Below are positions 25,422-34,662 of a stretch of 64,000 nucleotides of DNA, one piece after another (the stretch's first letter is position 1; each line of letters begins with the position of its first letter). The position numbers and the translations under genes are program-made. The stretch covers positions 62,001 through 126,000 of the forward strand of contig NZ_CP095745.1 of NCBI RefSeq assembly GCF_022049065.2, read 5' to 3'. The stretch comes from Niallia sp. Man26 (GTDB taxonomy: Bacteria > Bacillota > Bacilli > Bacillales > Cytobacillaceae). Below the pieces are notes generated by a model. It was given only the letters and a program-made list of their open reading frames with translations. It made no database searches and was not told the DNA's origin.

Positions 25422-26462
25422 ATGGCTAACCTGGATACACCTTTTTCTATAAAAGGATTAACACTCAAAAATAAAATTATTATGCCGCCGATGTGCCAAT
25501 ATTCTGTAGAGGCGGAGGACGGCATTCCAAACGATTGGCATTATGTACATTATGTTTCTCGAGCTGTAGGTGGAACGGGTTTGATCATTATGGAAATGAC
25601 CGATATTGAACCAGAAGGACGAATTACTAACAAAGATTTAGGCTTGTGGACAGATGAACAAATTCCCGCTTTTGCCCGTATTATTTCTGATGTTCAAAAG
25701 TATGGCTCAAAAATTGGCGTGCAGATTGCACACGCTGGCAGAAAAGCCGAAGATGCGCTGTACCCTGTAGGTGCTTCGAATATCCTTGCTCCTTCGGAAC
25801 ATGGTGTTAGTTATAATTCACCAAGAGCACTAACAACTTCCGAAGTGAAAGATATGGTTACTAAATTTAAGGAATCCGTTCGCAGAGCAGTTACGGCAGG
25901 ATTTGATGTGATTGAGTTGCATGGAGCCCATGGTTACTTAATCCATCAATTTCATTCACCAAGTATTAACAATCGAACTGATGAATACGGTAAGGATTTA
26001 TCGTTGTTCGGTGTGGAAGTCATTAAAGCAGCGCGTTCCGTAATGCCAAAGGATATGCCATTAATCATGCGGATATCAGCAGTAGAATATATGGATGGCG
26101 GTTATGATTTAGAACACTCGCTAACAATTGCTAAGAGCTATAAAGAAGCAGGAGTCGATATATTCGATGTCTCTAGTGGTGGCGATGGACCCCCAGGAAA
26201 AGTGAAACCAGCAAATCATTACGGATATCAAGTGCCTTTTGCTCGAGCTTTCCGGGAGACTTTAAAAGCACCGGTGATTGCAGTTGGTAAACTCGACAAT
26301 CCACATATGGTTGAAGCAACATTAGCCAATGGTGATGCCGACTTGGTTGCTGTTGGTCGTGGTATGCTTGATGATCCTTATTGGGCACTACATGCAATTA
26401 GAACTGTTACACGCCAAGTTAACCCTCCAGCGCAATATGTCCGAGGTATTTACGTACGTTAA
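25422..26462 (+). CDS. namA: old yellow enzyme, NamA/YqjM-type NADPH dehydrogenase
   Basis: 346 residues, close to YqjM. PPMCQYS holds C25 and Y27, the FMN-tuning Cys and substrate Tyr of this class; ELHGAHGYLIHQF has the two histidines that bind the carbonyl oxygen; DADLVAVGRGMLDDPYW is the C-terminal phosphate-binding segment. It reduces C=C bonds of unsaturated carbonyls and some nitro compounds. AAGGAGATAAAATAA precedes the ATG. A strong terminator follows at 26487. Confidence 0.88.
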   Translation: MANLDTPFSIKGLTLKNKIIMPPMCQYSVEAEDGIPNDWHYVHYVSRAVGGTGLIIMEMTDIEPEGRITNKDLGLWTDEQIPAFARIISDVQKYGSKIGVQIAHAGRKAEDALYPVGASNILAPSEHGVSYNSPRALTTSEVKDMVTKFKESVRRAVTAGFDVIELHGAHGYLIHQFHSPSINNRTDEYGKDLSLFGVEVIKAARSVMPKDMPLIMRISAVEYMDGGYDLEHSLTIAKSYKEAGVDIFDVSSGGDGPPGKVKPANHYGYQVPFARAFRETLKAPVIAVGKLDNPHMVEATLANGDADLVAVGRGMLDDPYWALHAIRTVTRQVNPPAQYVRGIYVR

Positions 26463-26486
26463 ACAATAGTCGATATAATTATTATT

Positions 26487-26518
26487 AGGGGCAACCAATT
26501 TAATTTGGTTGTCCCCTT
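26487..26518 (+). terminator. terminator of the nitroreductase-namA operon
   Basis: AGGGGCAACCAA / TTGGTTGTCCCCT stem (12 bp) followed by TTCTTATT. Confidence 0.85.
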
Positions 26519-26525
26519 TCTTATT

Positions 26526-26640
26526 GCACTAAACTGCCAATTTTCTTCCTTAAGCTCGTGTTCATTTATTACAGGAATGCTGCCCTGTTTGTGACACAAG
26601 AAAGGTTCTCTTCATTTTTTACAGAAATTATGCCATATTA
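26526..26640 (+). repeat. directional intergenic repeat, copy 4 (two units)
   Basis: Units at 26534-26579 (46 bp) and 26580-26632 (53 bp, more diverged, ending TTACAGAAATTATG), then CCATATTAG. The rest of the gap (26641-26800) shows no gene. Confidence 0.85.
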
Positions 26641-26800
26641 GTACCTGAGCATAAAAAGAAGCATTAATCCTTCCTAGATCAATACTCCCTCATGCAGATA
26701 CTTTTCCTTCAACCATTCTTTATAATGCTAGTTAGCCATATGACCACAAAGCAAATACTTCAAATATGCAGTGCTTCTTATTGTCTCAGAAGTATAACGC

Positions 26801-27415
26801 TTATGGATTTTTATCCGTTACATTTCTCCATTTATTGAGTAAACTCCATCGATTATTATTTAGTAGATACATAAAAAAATCTGTAATCCATTTAGGTATA
26901 AGTGCTACAGCTAAATATCCCCAAAAAAGCATTAAAAAGTTTTCTTTTCCACCGAAGCGAAACAAACCTATACCCACCAATAAAGGCTTTATAAAAAAAG
27001 CAAAAGCAAGGCAAAGAAACAACATCCAAATATAATAGTTCTTCTTTTTATTTAGGATATATTGGTAGAGAAGAATATAAGTTACAGGAACAAATGAGGA
27101 ATCCAGAGCAATGCTTGCTGGCAATGAAGGAAGTAATTTGTAAGGATAAATCCATAATCCCTTAATAACTCCAAAAGAATCAATAATAGCAAAAAATATA
27201 TGAATACCATATCCATAAAATCCAAGTTGGAAGATCTTTCTCCGGTCTATAAAAAGAATTAAAACTACGAGTGGAAGTAAAAACATTGCTAATACCATCC
27301 AAAATTGCCATGTATAAATATTAGAATACCCTTGCCAATAACTTACCCATTGCTCACTTTTTTTGATTTCTGCATCTCTAATTTCTTCTATTATCACCCT
27401 TTGTTTTTCATTCAC
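26801..27415 (-). CDS. CBO0543-type multi-pass membrane protein, second copy
   Basis: 204 residues starting with GTG at 27415, because AAAGGAGGGA lies 5-7 bp upstream; earlier in-frame ATGs have no ribosome site. Same layout as the protein at 12108-12677: hydrophilic N-terminus, an aromatic stretch (WVSYWQGYSNIYTWQFW), LFIDRRKIFQLGFYGYG and about five hydrophobic segments. Similarity is clear by eye but low. Function unknown. Confidence 0.68.
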   Translation of the reverse strand: MNEKQRVIIEEIRDAEIKKSEQWVSYWQGYSNIYTWQFWMVLAMFLLPLVVLILFIDRRKIFQLGFYGYGIHIFFAIIDSFGVIKGLWIYPYKLLPSLPASIALDSSFVPVTYILLYQYILNKKKNYYIWMLFLCLAFAFFIKPLLVGIGLFRFGGKENFLMLFWGYLAVALIPKWITDFFMYLLNNNRWSLLNKWRNVTDKNP

Positions 27416-27475
27416 ACTATTCCCTCCTTTTTTTATTATCCATAAAAAAAGGAGGGAATATTCATTTTCTAATTC

Positions 27476-27541
27476 AACTATCCTGACATGTTTCTTCCCT
27501 AAGCTAATTTTCATTTGATTACAGAAATGCTGCCCTTATAG
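27476..27541 (+). repeat. directional intergenic repeat, copy 5
   Basis: One unit at 27483-27529 (CTGACATGTTTCTTCCCTAA…GATTACAGAAATG) then CTGCCCTTATAGC. A stub AAACTGGCCATTCTTGC lies at about 27661. The rest of 27416-27828 is gene-free. Confidence 0.8.
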
Positions 27542-27828
27542 CATCAGAAGTGGCATAAGAAACAAGGCATTAATCCTTCTTGGACAATGCCCTGTTTGTT
27601 TAAGTATATTTGTTTATAATATCTAAATTTTTGATAGTTCATTACTGCTTATAACACAATAAACTGGCCATTCTTGCATTCCAGAAAAATCCCTACTAAG
27701 ATTAGTCCATTAAAACATAGCTCATTATTTGAATTTTTTCAGACATAGGATTAAGATTTTTCATTTTAGGATGTATTAACGAATACCCCTTTTACAATTG
27801 GAAATATTATTATAGAGGTGAAACATTA

Positions 27829-28827
27829 ATGAAAAAATCCGCACTAACTTCTTCTGAAATAGGTTCCCTATGGGCAGAATATGTAAATGGAACAGCAACA
27901 CATACTGTGAATAAATATATGTATTCCATTATAGAAGACAAAGAAATTAAAGAAATTTTTCATATTGCTATTAATACATTTGAACAACAAAAAACAGTAA
28001 TAGGTAATTTTTTTAAGGAAGAAGGATTTCCTATTCCCATTGGCTTTAATGAATCAGACTTATATCTAGGAAAACAAAGATTATTTTCTGATGCGTTCTG
28101 TCTAAATTATTTACATATTATGACTATACATGGAATATTAGGTCATAACACTGCTCTATGCATTTCAGTTAGAAAAGATTTGAGAGACTTTTATGATTCA
28201 TCTAATCTAGCTGGAAACAAAATGTATCATAAAACAATTGAGCTATTACTTGAAAAAGGTTTATTTCAAAGGGATCCCCTTTACTATGCGTACGACCATC
28301 CAAGCTATGTCACCACTAGAGATTTTTCTGATGGTTTTTTTGGAAATGGTAGAACCCTTGCCGCAACTGAAATAATAAGTCTTTCATTAAACCTTAAGAA
28401 AAGTATAATGGCAAAAACTCTTTCTATTGCATTCTCACAGATATCAGGAACTAAAGAAGTTAGAAAATTTTTAACTCAATCAGAAAAGACTGCAGATGGT
28501 CAAATTAAAGCATTAGCAAAAATACTCCAAGCAGATAACTTACCAGTTCCAAAATCTCTTGAAACAGAAGTAACCACCTCAACTGACTCACCGTTTTCTG
28601 ATAAGTTAATCCTTTATCATATGGGTTTCTTGTTTCAAGCAGCTCAAAATTACCATGGCGCAGGTTTAGCATCATCCATGAGGACAGATCTTGTAGCCAC
28701 TTATGAAAAGACTATTCTACAAAATCTAGTAGTTACAAAAAATTGGTTCGATCTTATGGTAGAAAATAAATGGTTAGAACAACCACCTCTTGCACCTAAT
28801 AGGAAAGAAATTGCAAAAAAGAAATAA
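27829..28827 (+). CDS. DUF3231 protein, intact
   Basis: 332 residues built of two related halves (about 1-160 and 161-332). SEIGSLWAEYVNGTATHTVNKY opens the first, and EGFPIPIGFNESDLYLGKQRLFSD and LPVPKSLETEVTTSTDSPFSDK are the matching loop segments of the two halves. Bacillaceae carry many copies and the function is not settled. The ATG has AGAGGTGAAACATTA in front. It is the intact counterpart of the broken gene at 10536-11586. The C-terminus ends in a basic KKK tail. Confidence 0.75.
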   Translation: MKKSALTSSEIGSLWAEYVNGTATHTVNKYMYSIIEDKEIKEIFHIAINTFEQQKTVIGNFFKEEGFPIPIGFNESDLYLGKQRLFSDAFCLNYLHIMTIHGILGHNTALCISVRKDLRDFYDSSNLAGNKMYHKTIELLLEKGLFQRDPLYYAYDHPSYVTTRDFSDGFFGNGRTLAATEIISLSLNLKKSIMAKTLSIAFSQISGTKEVRKFLTQSEKTADGQIKALAKILQADNLPVPKSLETEVTTSTDSPFSDKLILYHMGFLFQAAQNYHGAGLASSMRTDLVATYEKTILQNLVVTKNWFDLMVENKWLEQPPLAPNRKEIAKKK

Positions 28828-28882
28828 CAAACCATTGCCCTTCCTTATTTGGTCGGGCTATTTAATTGTAAATAACCCCAAC

Positions 28883-28950
28883 TACCCTATCCTGCCACTT
28901 TTCTTCCATAGACAAGTTTCATTAATTACAGGAATGCTGCCACGTTTGTA
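28883..28950 (+). repeat. directional intergenic repeat, copy 6
   Basis: One unit at 28892-28936 (CTGCCACTTTTCTTCCATAG…TTACAGGAATG), then CTGCCACGTTTG. It abuts the SAP-domain gene remnant that starts at 28951. Confidence 0.85.
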
Positions 28951-29083
28951 CTATTTAGTAATTAAATATTTATTGTTACCCGGCTGTTTCTTGGTTTTAT
29001 TCCAGGCTTTAATCGCTTCTTCAGGTTTGTCTTCCCTCAATCTTATGGCTAGTGCTATAAGAAATCTAACAAAAGGACATTAA
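28951..29083 (-). pseudogene. 3' remnant of a SAP-domain gene
   Basis: Read on the minus strand, the last codons give FVRFLIALAIRLREDKPEEA, then IKAWNKTKKQPGNNKYLITK and TAG at 28953-28951. This is the C-terminal segment of the protein at 22012-22581 (FIRDFY…EKAIKAWNEIKKQPGSNKYLFTK) with many substitutions. Nothing upstream continues the homology, so this is a partial copy or the last piece of a deleted paralogue. Confidence 0.65.
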
Positions 29084-29254
29084 CCCTTCTTGAAAAAAGC
29101 CCCCTTTATAATACTTATATGACTAATTTCCTATGAAATATTTCAACCAATTCCAATTCAAGCTTATGTAAAAACCATTCTACAGGTGATCAGGTACCTA
29201 CTTTAAGGAAAATTAAATTACTTATCGAAGTGAGTGAAGAGTTAGATGCATAAT
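29084..29254. other. gap with a possible short coding remnant
   Basis: Plus-strand codons ending TLRKIKLLIEVSEELDA and TAA at about 29252 read like the end of a gene, but there is no start or ribosome site. I do not recognise it. Confidence 0.3.
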
Positions 29255-29287
29255 AAAAAAGAGCAGCGAGGAAACTCTGCTCTTTTT
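29255..29287. terminator. bidirectional terminator after gerC-like gene
   Basis: AAAAAGAGCAG-N11-CTGCTCTTTTT, perfect 11-bp arms with T runs on both strands. Confidence 0.85.
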
Positions 29288-30488
29288 AGCGACTATGATT
29301 AAAGCGATTAGTTCTCAATCCTCCTCTTTTTATTTCAGCTTCAAAGGATATGTCAATCTTTGATTTGGCAAACCCATCATACCAGTTGTTAGCCGTTTGA
29401 TATTTTTTAAAATGTTTATAATCTTGGTCTCGAAAGATTTCTCCTAAACCAAAGATGTCTGCTTCATATTCTGTAATTGCTTTCTCTATAAACTCTTTTA
29501 TGTTTTTTTCCATCATCGAATTTATCTTTTTTTCTAACTTACTATAAGTACGAACATCTTGGAAGTTTTCTATGCATTCTATCCCATCTAAATAACCTCC
29601 TGTTTTAATTTTAATATGAAAAGTAGGGACATCATTTATTTCCTTAGCTGTAATTGCTGTTTTGGAGTGCGTTATTTCATATGTGAACTTTTTATCACCT
29701 TCACAATTCGTACTTAATGTAGTGGTTTTTATTTTATTTTGTACAAAAAGAAGATACCTAACCTCTTTTATAGAAGCATATCCAACCAACTTTCCATGTT
29801 TAATCACACCAATACCATCAACATTTACCTGCGCTTCAGGAGTTTCATCTTTTAAGTTTTCAACATTCCCACCCTTTTTAGCATTACCAACTAAATTTAT
29901 TGAAGGGAGAACAGGAGACTGTCCTTTGTCATTATATACTCGAACAAAATCATTTAGCTTTAAATCAGGTACTCCGCCATAATCTTTCTCCATGGTTTCT
30001 AATTGTATTGCTAATTTTAATGAGGCACTTTTTTTAAACATGTTAATAACCTCTAAAATATCTCCTGCGCTACTTCCCTTTTTCACAATTACAATATTAA
30101 AGTCATCTCGCATTTCTCTATTTCGATCTACAAAGTCTAGGAATCCTATAAGACCTTCTTCCGCTATTTCTTCACTAATGGCTAATACATACATATGTGA
30201 ATAAATAGGGTGTGTAGCAATACCTTTATTTAGCTTAGTGGAAAGTTCAGCAATGGTATCTCCTTCTAATGAATAAACATAAGAAGGGGCAAAACCAGAA
30301 GCAGTATTTGGTATCATTTCTCTTGCTTCTGTAGTTTCAATTGTTAACTTGTATTTTGATTTCTTCCCTTTGTCCACTGCCATTCCTGTTACAACAGATT
30401 CTCCAGACAATTCTCTACGATCCCAACAACCGGCCAATGGGATTACCAAATGTATAATGATTATAATTTTTACTATTCGCATTCGCAT
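29286..30488 (-). CDS. Ger(x)C-family spore germination lipoprotein
   Basis: 400 residues from ATG 30488 (GGAGTTTAT in front). A basic start, a hydrophobic signal and the lipobox LAGC with C21 mark a lipoprotein. LSGESVVTGMAVDKGKKSKY, the TIAELSTKLNKG region and FLDFVDRNREMRDDF match the first domain of GerAC-type subunits, and the charged C-terminal half fits the second. These subunits belong to nutrient germinant receptors in the inner spore membrane, normally with GerA and GerB partners. No gerA or gerB gene is adjacent, so this is an orphan subunit. Confidence 0.85.
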   Translation of the reverse strand: MRMRIVKIIIIIHLVIPLAGCWDRRELSGESVVTGMAVDKGKKSKYKLTIETTEAREMIPNTASGFAPSYVYSLEGDTIAELSTKLNKGIATHPIYSHMYVLAISEEIAEEGLIGFLDFVDRNREMRDDFNIVIVKKGSSAGDILEVINMFKKSASLKLAIQLETMEKDYGGVPDLKLNDFVRVYNDKGQSPVLPSINLVGNAKKGGNVENLKDETPEAQVNVDGIGVIKHGKLVGYASIKEVRYLLFVQNKIKTTTLSTNCEGDKKFTYEITHSKTAITAKEINDVPTFHIKIKTGGYLDGIECIENFQDVRTYSKLEKKINSMMEKNIKEFIEKAITEYEADIFGLGEIFRDQDYKHFKKYQTANNWYDGFAKSKIDISFEAEIKRGGLRTNRFNHSR

Positions 30489-30660
30489 ATAAACTCCATT
30501 AACATTATTTATGTTAATATTCTTCTCAATAACCAATACATATTATTCCAGATTACCCATCGTTTTTGTTGAGTCTAAATTGAGTATCAATGAACCATTA
30601 CTCCAATTCTTTCTCCCCCTTAATTTTTTCAGTAAAAGAAAGAGTTATCATATTTTGACT

Positions 30661-30715
30661 ACAATTACGGGACACTTTGTGAAAAATCGAACTTAAACTA
30701 TCCTGCCATTTTTAG
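30661..30715 (+). repeat. directional intergenic repeat, copy 7 (left part only)
   Basis: CACTTTGTGAA…CGAACTTAAACTATCCTGCC, then the similarity ends. The left extension matches the one at 34211-34242. The rest of 30489-30906 shows no gene. Confidence 0.65.
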
Positions 30716-30906
30716 CAATATTAGATAAAGAATTCTCTTTTCTAAATGGTTTAAGTGCAGTTTATATTATGAATAGATAAGCTTATATACTTATATGAAA
30801 ATCAATGTTAGGCTTATTATATATACACTATCGGGGATTTGTATAACTTTTCTTAGTCAGCCTTCCCTTTATATATAACATCATATAAGAAATTAGGTTA
30901 AGATTA

Positions 30907-31479
30907 TTGAAAAGCAAAATGTATCAGTTATTTGAGGAGAAAAGAAGTGTTCATGTTCTTTATTCTTATGATGGAATGAAGCAATACATTGATCATGTTG
31001 TAGACTTTATTCAACAAGGCATTTTGGCTGGGGATTACGTTATTCTTATAGAGAATGAGCGAATCTATCCAATGATACAAAATGAACTAATCAAACTTTT
31101 AGATAAAGATCAACTTGAATTTGTTCACTTTGTAAACAACTTAGATTTTTATTTTTCAAGTGGTAGTTATCATCCTCCTGCAATCACAAATTATTTTAAT
31201 AATATAGTACAGCCATATATAGACAATAAAATCTTGTTTCGATCATGGGCACATGTAGAGTGGACTAGTATGGAAGAGCCACTTCATTTAATAGAGGACT
31301 TTGAAAAAATAGTTGACGAAGCTGTTCATACTCATCTGTTCCCATTGATTTGTGCATATGAAGGGCACAAAATGCCAGATTACCTAATATCTATTTTAAT
31401 GGAAACTCATCCATACGTATTATATAAAGGTGACATTATTATATCTGAACAATACCAACCACTAAAGGACATAAAATAA
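30907..31479 (+). CDS. MEDS-domain sensory protein
   Basis: 190 residues. The MEDS pattern is clear: HVLYSYDGMKQYIDHVVDFI, GILAGDYVILIENE, HFVNNLDFYF, FRSWAHVEWTSMEEPL and CAYEGHKMPDYL. MEDS domains occur in sensors of one-carbon metabolism and in Bacillus anti-sigma-like or stress proteins; ligand unknown. Start TTG 30907 (AGGTTAAG upstream) or ATG 30919; the choice is uncertain. It is the only domain and probably cytoplasmic. A short hairpin at 31537-31561 may terminate it. An RsbR paralogue lies 1.3 kb downstream. Confidence 0.75.
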   Translation: MKSKMYQLFEEKRSVHVLYSYDGMKQYIDHVVDFIQQGILAGDYVILIENERIYPMIQNELIKLLDKDQLEFVHFVNNLDFYFSSGSYHPPAITNYFNNIVQPYIDNKILFRSWAHVEWTSMEEPLHLIEDFEKIVDEAVHTHLFPLICAYEGHKMPDYLISILMETHPYVLYKGDIIISEQYQPLKDIK

Positions 31480-31536
31480 GGCAACTTAAGTATTGTTATC
31501 CGTCCCTTTAAAGTTAATCAAACTTGATTATAGAAA

Positions 31537-31561
31537 GAAACCATTAATAATTGATGGTTTC
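31537..31561 (+). terminator. possible terminator of the MEDS gene
   Basis: GAAACCAT-N9-ATGGTTTC followed by GTTTCTTG; modest T content. Confidence 0.5.
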
Positions 31562-31574
31562 GTTTCTTGTTCAA

Positions 31575-31640
31575 TTGATCTGCTATATTTTTTCCATAAT
31601 CTAGTCTTTCCTTTATTACAGGAATGCTGCCCTTTTAGCA
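31575..31640 (+). repeat. directional intergenic repeat, copy 8
   Basis: One unit at 31580-31626 (CTGCTATATTTTTTCCATAA…TTATTACAGGAATG), then CTGCCCTTTTAGC. Confidence 0.8.
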
Positions 31641-31699
31641 ACATAAAAAAAGGGCACCTTATATTTAAGAAAGCTCGTTTGTTTAGTTTAATAAGGGTA

Positions 31700-31966
31700 T
31701 TATCTTTCTTCGTAAGGCTTCCCGTTATCATCTTTTTCATATTTAGATGTTGGCTCACCTTTTGAATGATAATTTATTCTATCTGCTCTCCCAATTTCTT
31801 TAAAGTTCTTTTGTGCTTCTCTTAAAGTTACTTTATTTGCTCCACCAATGTCAGGTTCATACGATTGTATTTCATCATCCATCCATTTGCATACTTGACA
31901 AGTTTCCCAATTATCTCGTTCATATAATGTTTTATAACCACAACAAGGACAAGTGAATTTTTTCAT
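31700..31966 (-). CDS. CPCC-family cysteine-rich protein
   Basis: 88 residues. FTCPCCGYKTLYERDNWETCQVC near the start holds two Cys pairs that would bind one zinc, and PDIGGANKVTLREAQKNFKEIG is the conserved second part of the CPCC family. Function unknown; members often sit near toxin or mobile genes, but none is adjacent. TAGGAGTAAAAG precedes the ATG. Length is about normal. Confidence 0.8.
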   Translation of the reverse strand: MKKFTCPCCGYKTLYERDNWETCQVCKWMDDEIQSYEPDIGGANKVTLREAQKNFKEIGRADRINYHSKGEPTSKYEKDDNGKPYEER

Positions 31967-32019
31967 CTTTTACTCCTACTCTGTTCTTTTTACGCCATTA
32001 GTTTATCATATCTTATTGT

Positions 32020-32120
32020 ACTAAACTGCCATTTTTCTACTATAAGCAAGGTTTACTTATTACAGGAATGCTGCCCCGTTTCTTTCACAAGTTTTTTCCA
32101 TTTATTACAGATATGGTTAT
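32020..32120 (+). repeat. directional intergenic repeat, copy 9 (two units)
   Basis: Two units of 45 bp each, 32026-32070 and 32071-32115, the clearest tandem example. Confidence 0.88.
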
Positions 32121-32263
32121 ATAAAACCGGCTCACTATCTGTACATCGAATATGCTAATAATTACCAGAAGATAATAGTTAGTTAATCATATATAATACA
32201 TAATGTATATAAGTTATATATGCATAAAATTGTTTCTACCCATTCAATCTTATTCAATTTTGC

Positions 32264-32482
32264 TTATATGCTATTCATCATGAAAGGAAAAAAGTAAATT
32301 TTTTTCTTTTGTGATGGATTATACACATTGTAGTAAGTGACGGCTAAAAAGGTAACAACTAATTCTGCTAACCAATCAGCAGAAGATCCAAATTTAGAAA
32401 GCAACTCAATACTAAATCCCTTCTTTTTGACTTTCTTCACAAAATTCATTACTAACCAAAACTCTTTAACCCTGTTATTCAT
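32264..32482 (-). CDS. short unknown protein, doubtful
   Basis: 72 residues with one hydrophobic stretch (ELVVTFLAVTYYNVY) between a basic N-terminal part and a short C-terminal tail. No good ribosome site precedes ATG 32482 or ATG 32449. Not recognised; it could be a chance frame in A-T-rich DNA or a remnant. Confidence 0.3.
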   Translation of the reverse strand: MNNRVKEFWLVMNFVKKVKKKGFSIELLSKFGSSADWLAELVVTFLAVTYYNVYNPSQKKKIYFFPFMMNSI

Positions 32483-32527
32483 TTTTGACTCTTATAGCCA
32501 CCATGCAGAGTAATTAGTAAATAAAAC

Positions 32528-32574
32528 AAAAAACCCTTAACTACCTAATTTAACCTTTAGTTAAGGCTTTTTCC
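32528..32574. terminator. orphan terminator-like hairpin
   Basis: CCTTAACT / AGTTAAGG stem with T runs on both strands. The nearest genes are 32264-32482 and the rsbR-like gene; neither clearly ends here. Confidence 0.55.
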
Positions 32575-32768
32575 AATTCATTACTTTTACACCTTTTACA
32601 AAATCCTTCTTTCACTAAACTGTCCCGTTAATAGTAGTTTTTAAATCTCTCATTAAGAAGTTGAGAGTTTGAACGGGATGAGGCTATCTATAATTATTCG
32701 TTGGAATTCTGATTATAAGGTTTTTGAGATATAATTATTATATATGAACTAGTAAAGGTGGTTTTCTA

Positions 32769-33596
32769 ATGAGTATTTCAACAAATATTGTTGTACAAAA
32801 AATAACGACAGAAATAATAGACAAAAAATCCAGTTTAGCAGTACAACGATACACCACAGATTTGAATCATTATTCCATGGAAGTTGATAAGGAACTCAAA
32901 AAGTGGAGAGAAAACCTAATCGATATTTTTGCAAAATCTATCTCAGATGATTTAGAAATGACCTATCAACATTTAACACATTGGGGTAATGAAGGCGTAA
33001 AATTGTTAATAAAATTAAATTTACCACTAGATGTAGGTATAGAGGAAGTTAGATTCTATCGTAATGAAATTGGAGAAATTATAAAAAATGAAGCTATCCA
33101 AAATCATATGTCTCTTTCTGAGTTCTACAAAATAATTTCTAATTTTGATTCGGTTGTTGATCGAGCTGTACATTTACTAAGTTTATCCTATTCTGAAAGT
33201 TATCTTTCACGAATAAAGGCAGCTGAAATAACAGCAATGGAGTTATCTATACCGGTCATTCAAATTACAGAAAATATAGGAGTTCTACCATTAGTAGGAG
33301 ATATTGATACCCAGAGGGCTCAGGAACTTATGGAGAAGGCTTTAGAATCTGTTTCTAAGTTAGGGTTATCTCATGTTTTTATTGATTTATCAGGGGTTCC
33401 TATAATTGATACAATGGTAGCAAATCATCTATTTAGAGTAATAGATGCATTAAATTTAGTAGGTGTAAAATCAATACTTTCCGGTATACGTCCAGAAATC
33501 GCCCAAACGATGATGCAATTAGGGATTAAAACGCAGAATCTAACTACATTTTCAAGTTTGCATAAAGCATTAAAGTATATCAATATCAATCCATAA
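32769..33596 (+). CDS. RsbR-type stressosome protein
   Basis: 275 residues. The N-terminal half (1-150) is a helical, non-haem-globin-like sensor domain. The C-terminal half is a STAS domain with VLPLVGDIDTQRA and IDLSGVPIIDTMVANHLF, where T181 and T215 correspond to the two threonines phosphorylated by RsbT in RsbRA. GIRPEIAQTMMQLGI is also conserved. It would join the stressosome that controls SigB, or a related output. AAAGGTGGTTTTCTA precedes the ATG. No rsbS or rsbT is adjacent, so it is an extra paralogue with its own input. Confidence 0.87.
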   Translation: MSISTNIVVQKITTEIIDKKSSLAVQRYTTDLNHYSMEVDKELKKWRENLIDIFAKSISDDLEMTYQHLTHWGNEGVKLLIKLNLPLDVGIEEVRFYRNEIGEIIKNEAIQNHMSLSEFYKIISNFDSVVDRAVHLLSLSYSESYLSRIKAAEITAMELSIPVIQITENIGVLPLVGDIDTQRAQELMEKALESVSKLGLSHVFIDLSGVPIIDTMVANHLFRVIDALNLVGVKSILSGIRPEIAQTMMQLGIKTQNLTTFSSLHKALKYININP

Positions 33597-33671
33597 TATA
33601 TTGGTATATAGAGTTAAGGTTTAGTATAAAAGAATTAATGAATTTAAAAGTAGTCTCCCATAAACTAATCT

Positions 33672-33714
33672 AAGTCTGGAGTAGTTTCATACATGAAATG
33701 ATTCAGACTTTTTT
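33672..33714 (+). terminator. terminator of the rsbR-like gene
   Basis: AAGTCTG / CAGACTT outer stem with an inner TTTCAT/ATGAAA stem, followed by TTTTATTT. Confidence 0.8.
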
Positions 33715-34200
33715 ATTTAAAGATGCTTAAATTTATCATACATACTGACCTAATCAGTAAGCTTATTCCTACTTAATATTCATATCTTAATAATCGGGAT
33801 TATGTTATCCTTGAATTACTCCAAAATAATATTAGATACAGCTATACATCACTTTCTGTATAAATCAAATATTATTTTTTTGAATACCATTTAGGATGAT
33901 GCCATATTGTATTCGGTCAGAAAGTTATATATAGAAGCAGAATCCACTTTGTTTTTTTTGACTATGAAAACGGCTTGTTAGAAGTCCAAAATCCAAGAAC
34001 TAAAGCGATAATCTTAATTAAATATGAGGATATAATTATTCGAATAAAATAATGCCGTCTTTGACTTTTTTTTTTTGGCCTCTTATAGGAATTAATGAAA
34101 CTATCCTACCCCAAGCTCTGGAAAGTCTATAGGAATTTTGAATTAAAGTATCCAGAGAAAGAGTAAGAGTAAAAGAACGAGTTATCAATATGGCTCTTTT
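33715..34200. other. gene-free gap with a faint coding remnant
   Basis: A stretch near 33960-34051 reads FDYENGLLEVQNPRTKAIIL and ends in a TAA, but no start is present. GAAACTATCCTACC near 34098 is a repeat stub. Otherwise nothing supported. Confidence 0.35.
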
Positions 34201-34298
34201 AACTCAATTACGAGAAACTTTGTGAACGAATGAACTTAAACTAAACTGCCATTTTTCTACTATAAGCAAGGTTTCACAGATTACAGGAATGCTCCCTC
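34201..34298 (+). repeat. directional intergenic repeat, copy 10
   Basis: Left extension (AACTTTGTGAAC…TGAACTTAAACT) plus one unit at 34246-34291, nearly the same as unit 1 of copy 9 (CTGCCATTTTTCTACTATAA). Confidence 0.85.
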
Positions 34299-34662
34299 AA
34301 TAAACAAACACTTATCTCTTAATTACGCAGTTTTTCTCAATATTTCTATCCAACTCATATAACTTCGTAGATTAAGTTAGTGTGAAAAGACACTAGCCAA
34401 CCTTCGGTTTATTTCAAAAAGTTGGATAAATAGGTATGTACGCACCAATGGATGTCCACATCTCTTACGGAGGTCTACCCTCCCAAGTCTCACAGAGTCT
34501 ACGCTCCTACATTCCTTCGTTCAACCTTTCCATAAGGTGGATGTCGGTCATGCTGCCATACAGGATCTTATCTTGTCCTTACGTTAGTTCCGTTGCCGAC
34601 TAATCCCATGCTGATTTTGTCTGTTCATCTTTCAATTCTAGTTGTTAAAAGTTTTATACTGA

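Noticed and set aside
30800..30840. SigB-type promoter before the MEDS gene
   Set aside because: GTTAGG and GGGGAT are present but 20 bp apart, too far for SigB (about 13-14).
11841..32120. CRISPR array
   Set aside because: The ~46-bp repeats are adjacent or scattered over kilobases with no equal-length unique spacers and no cas genes.
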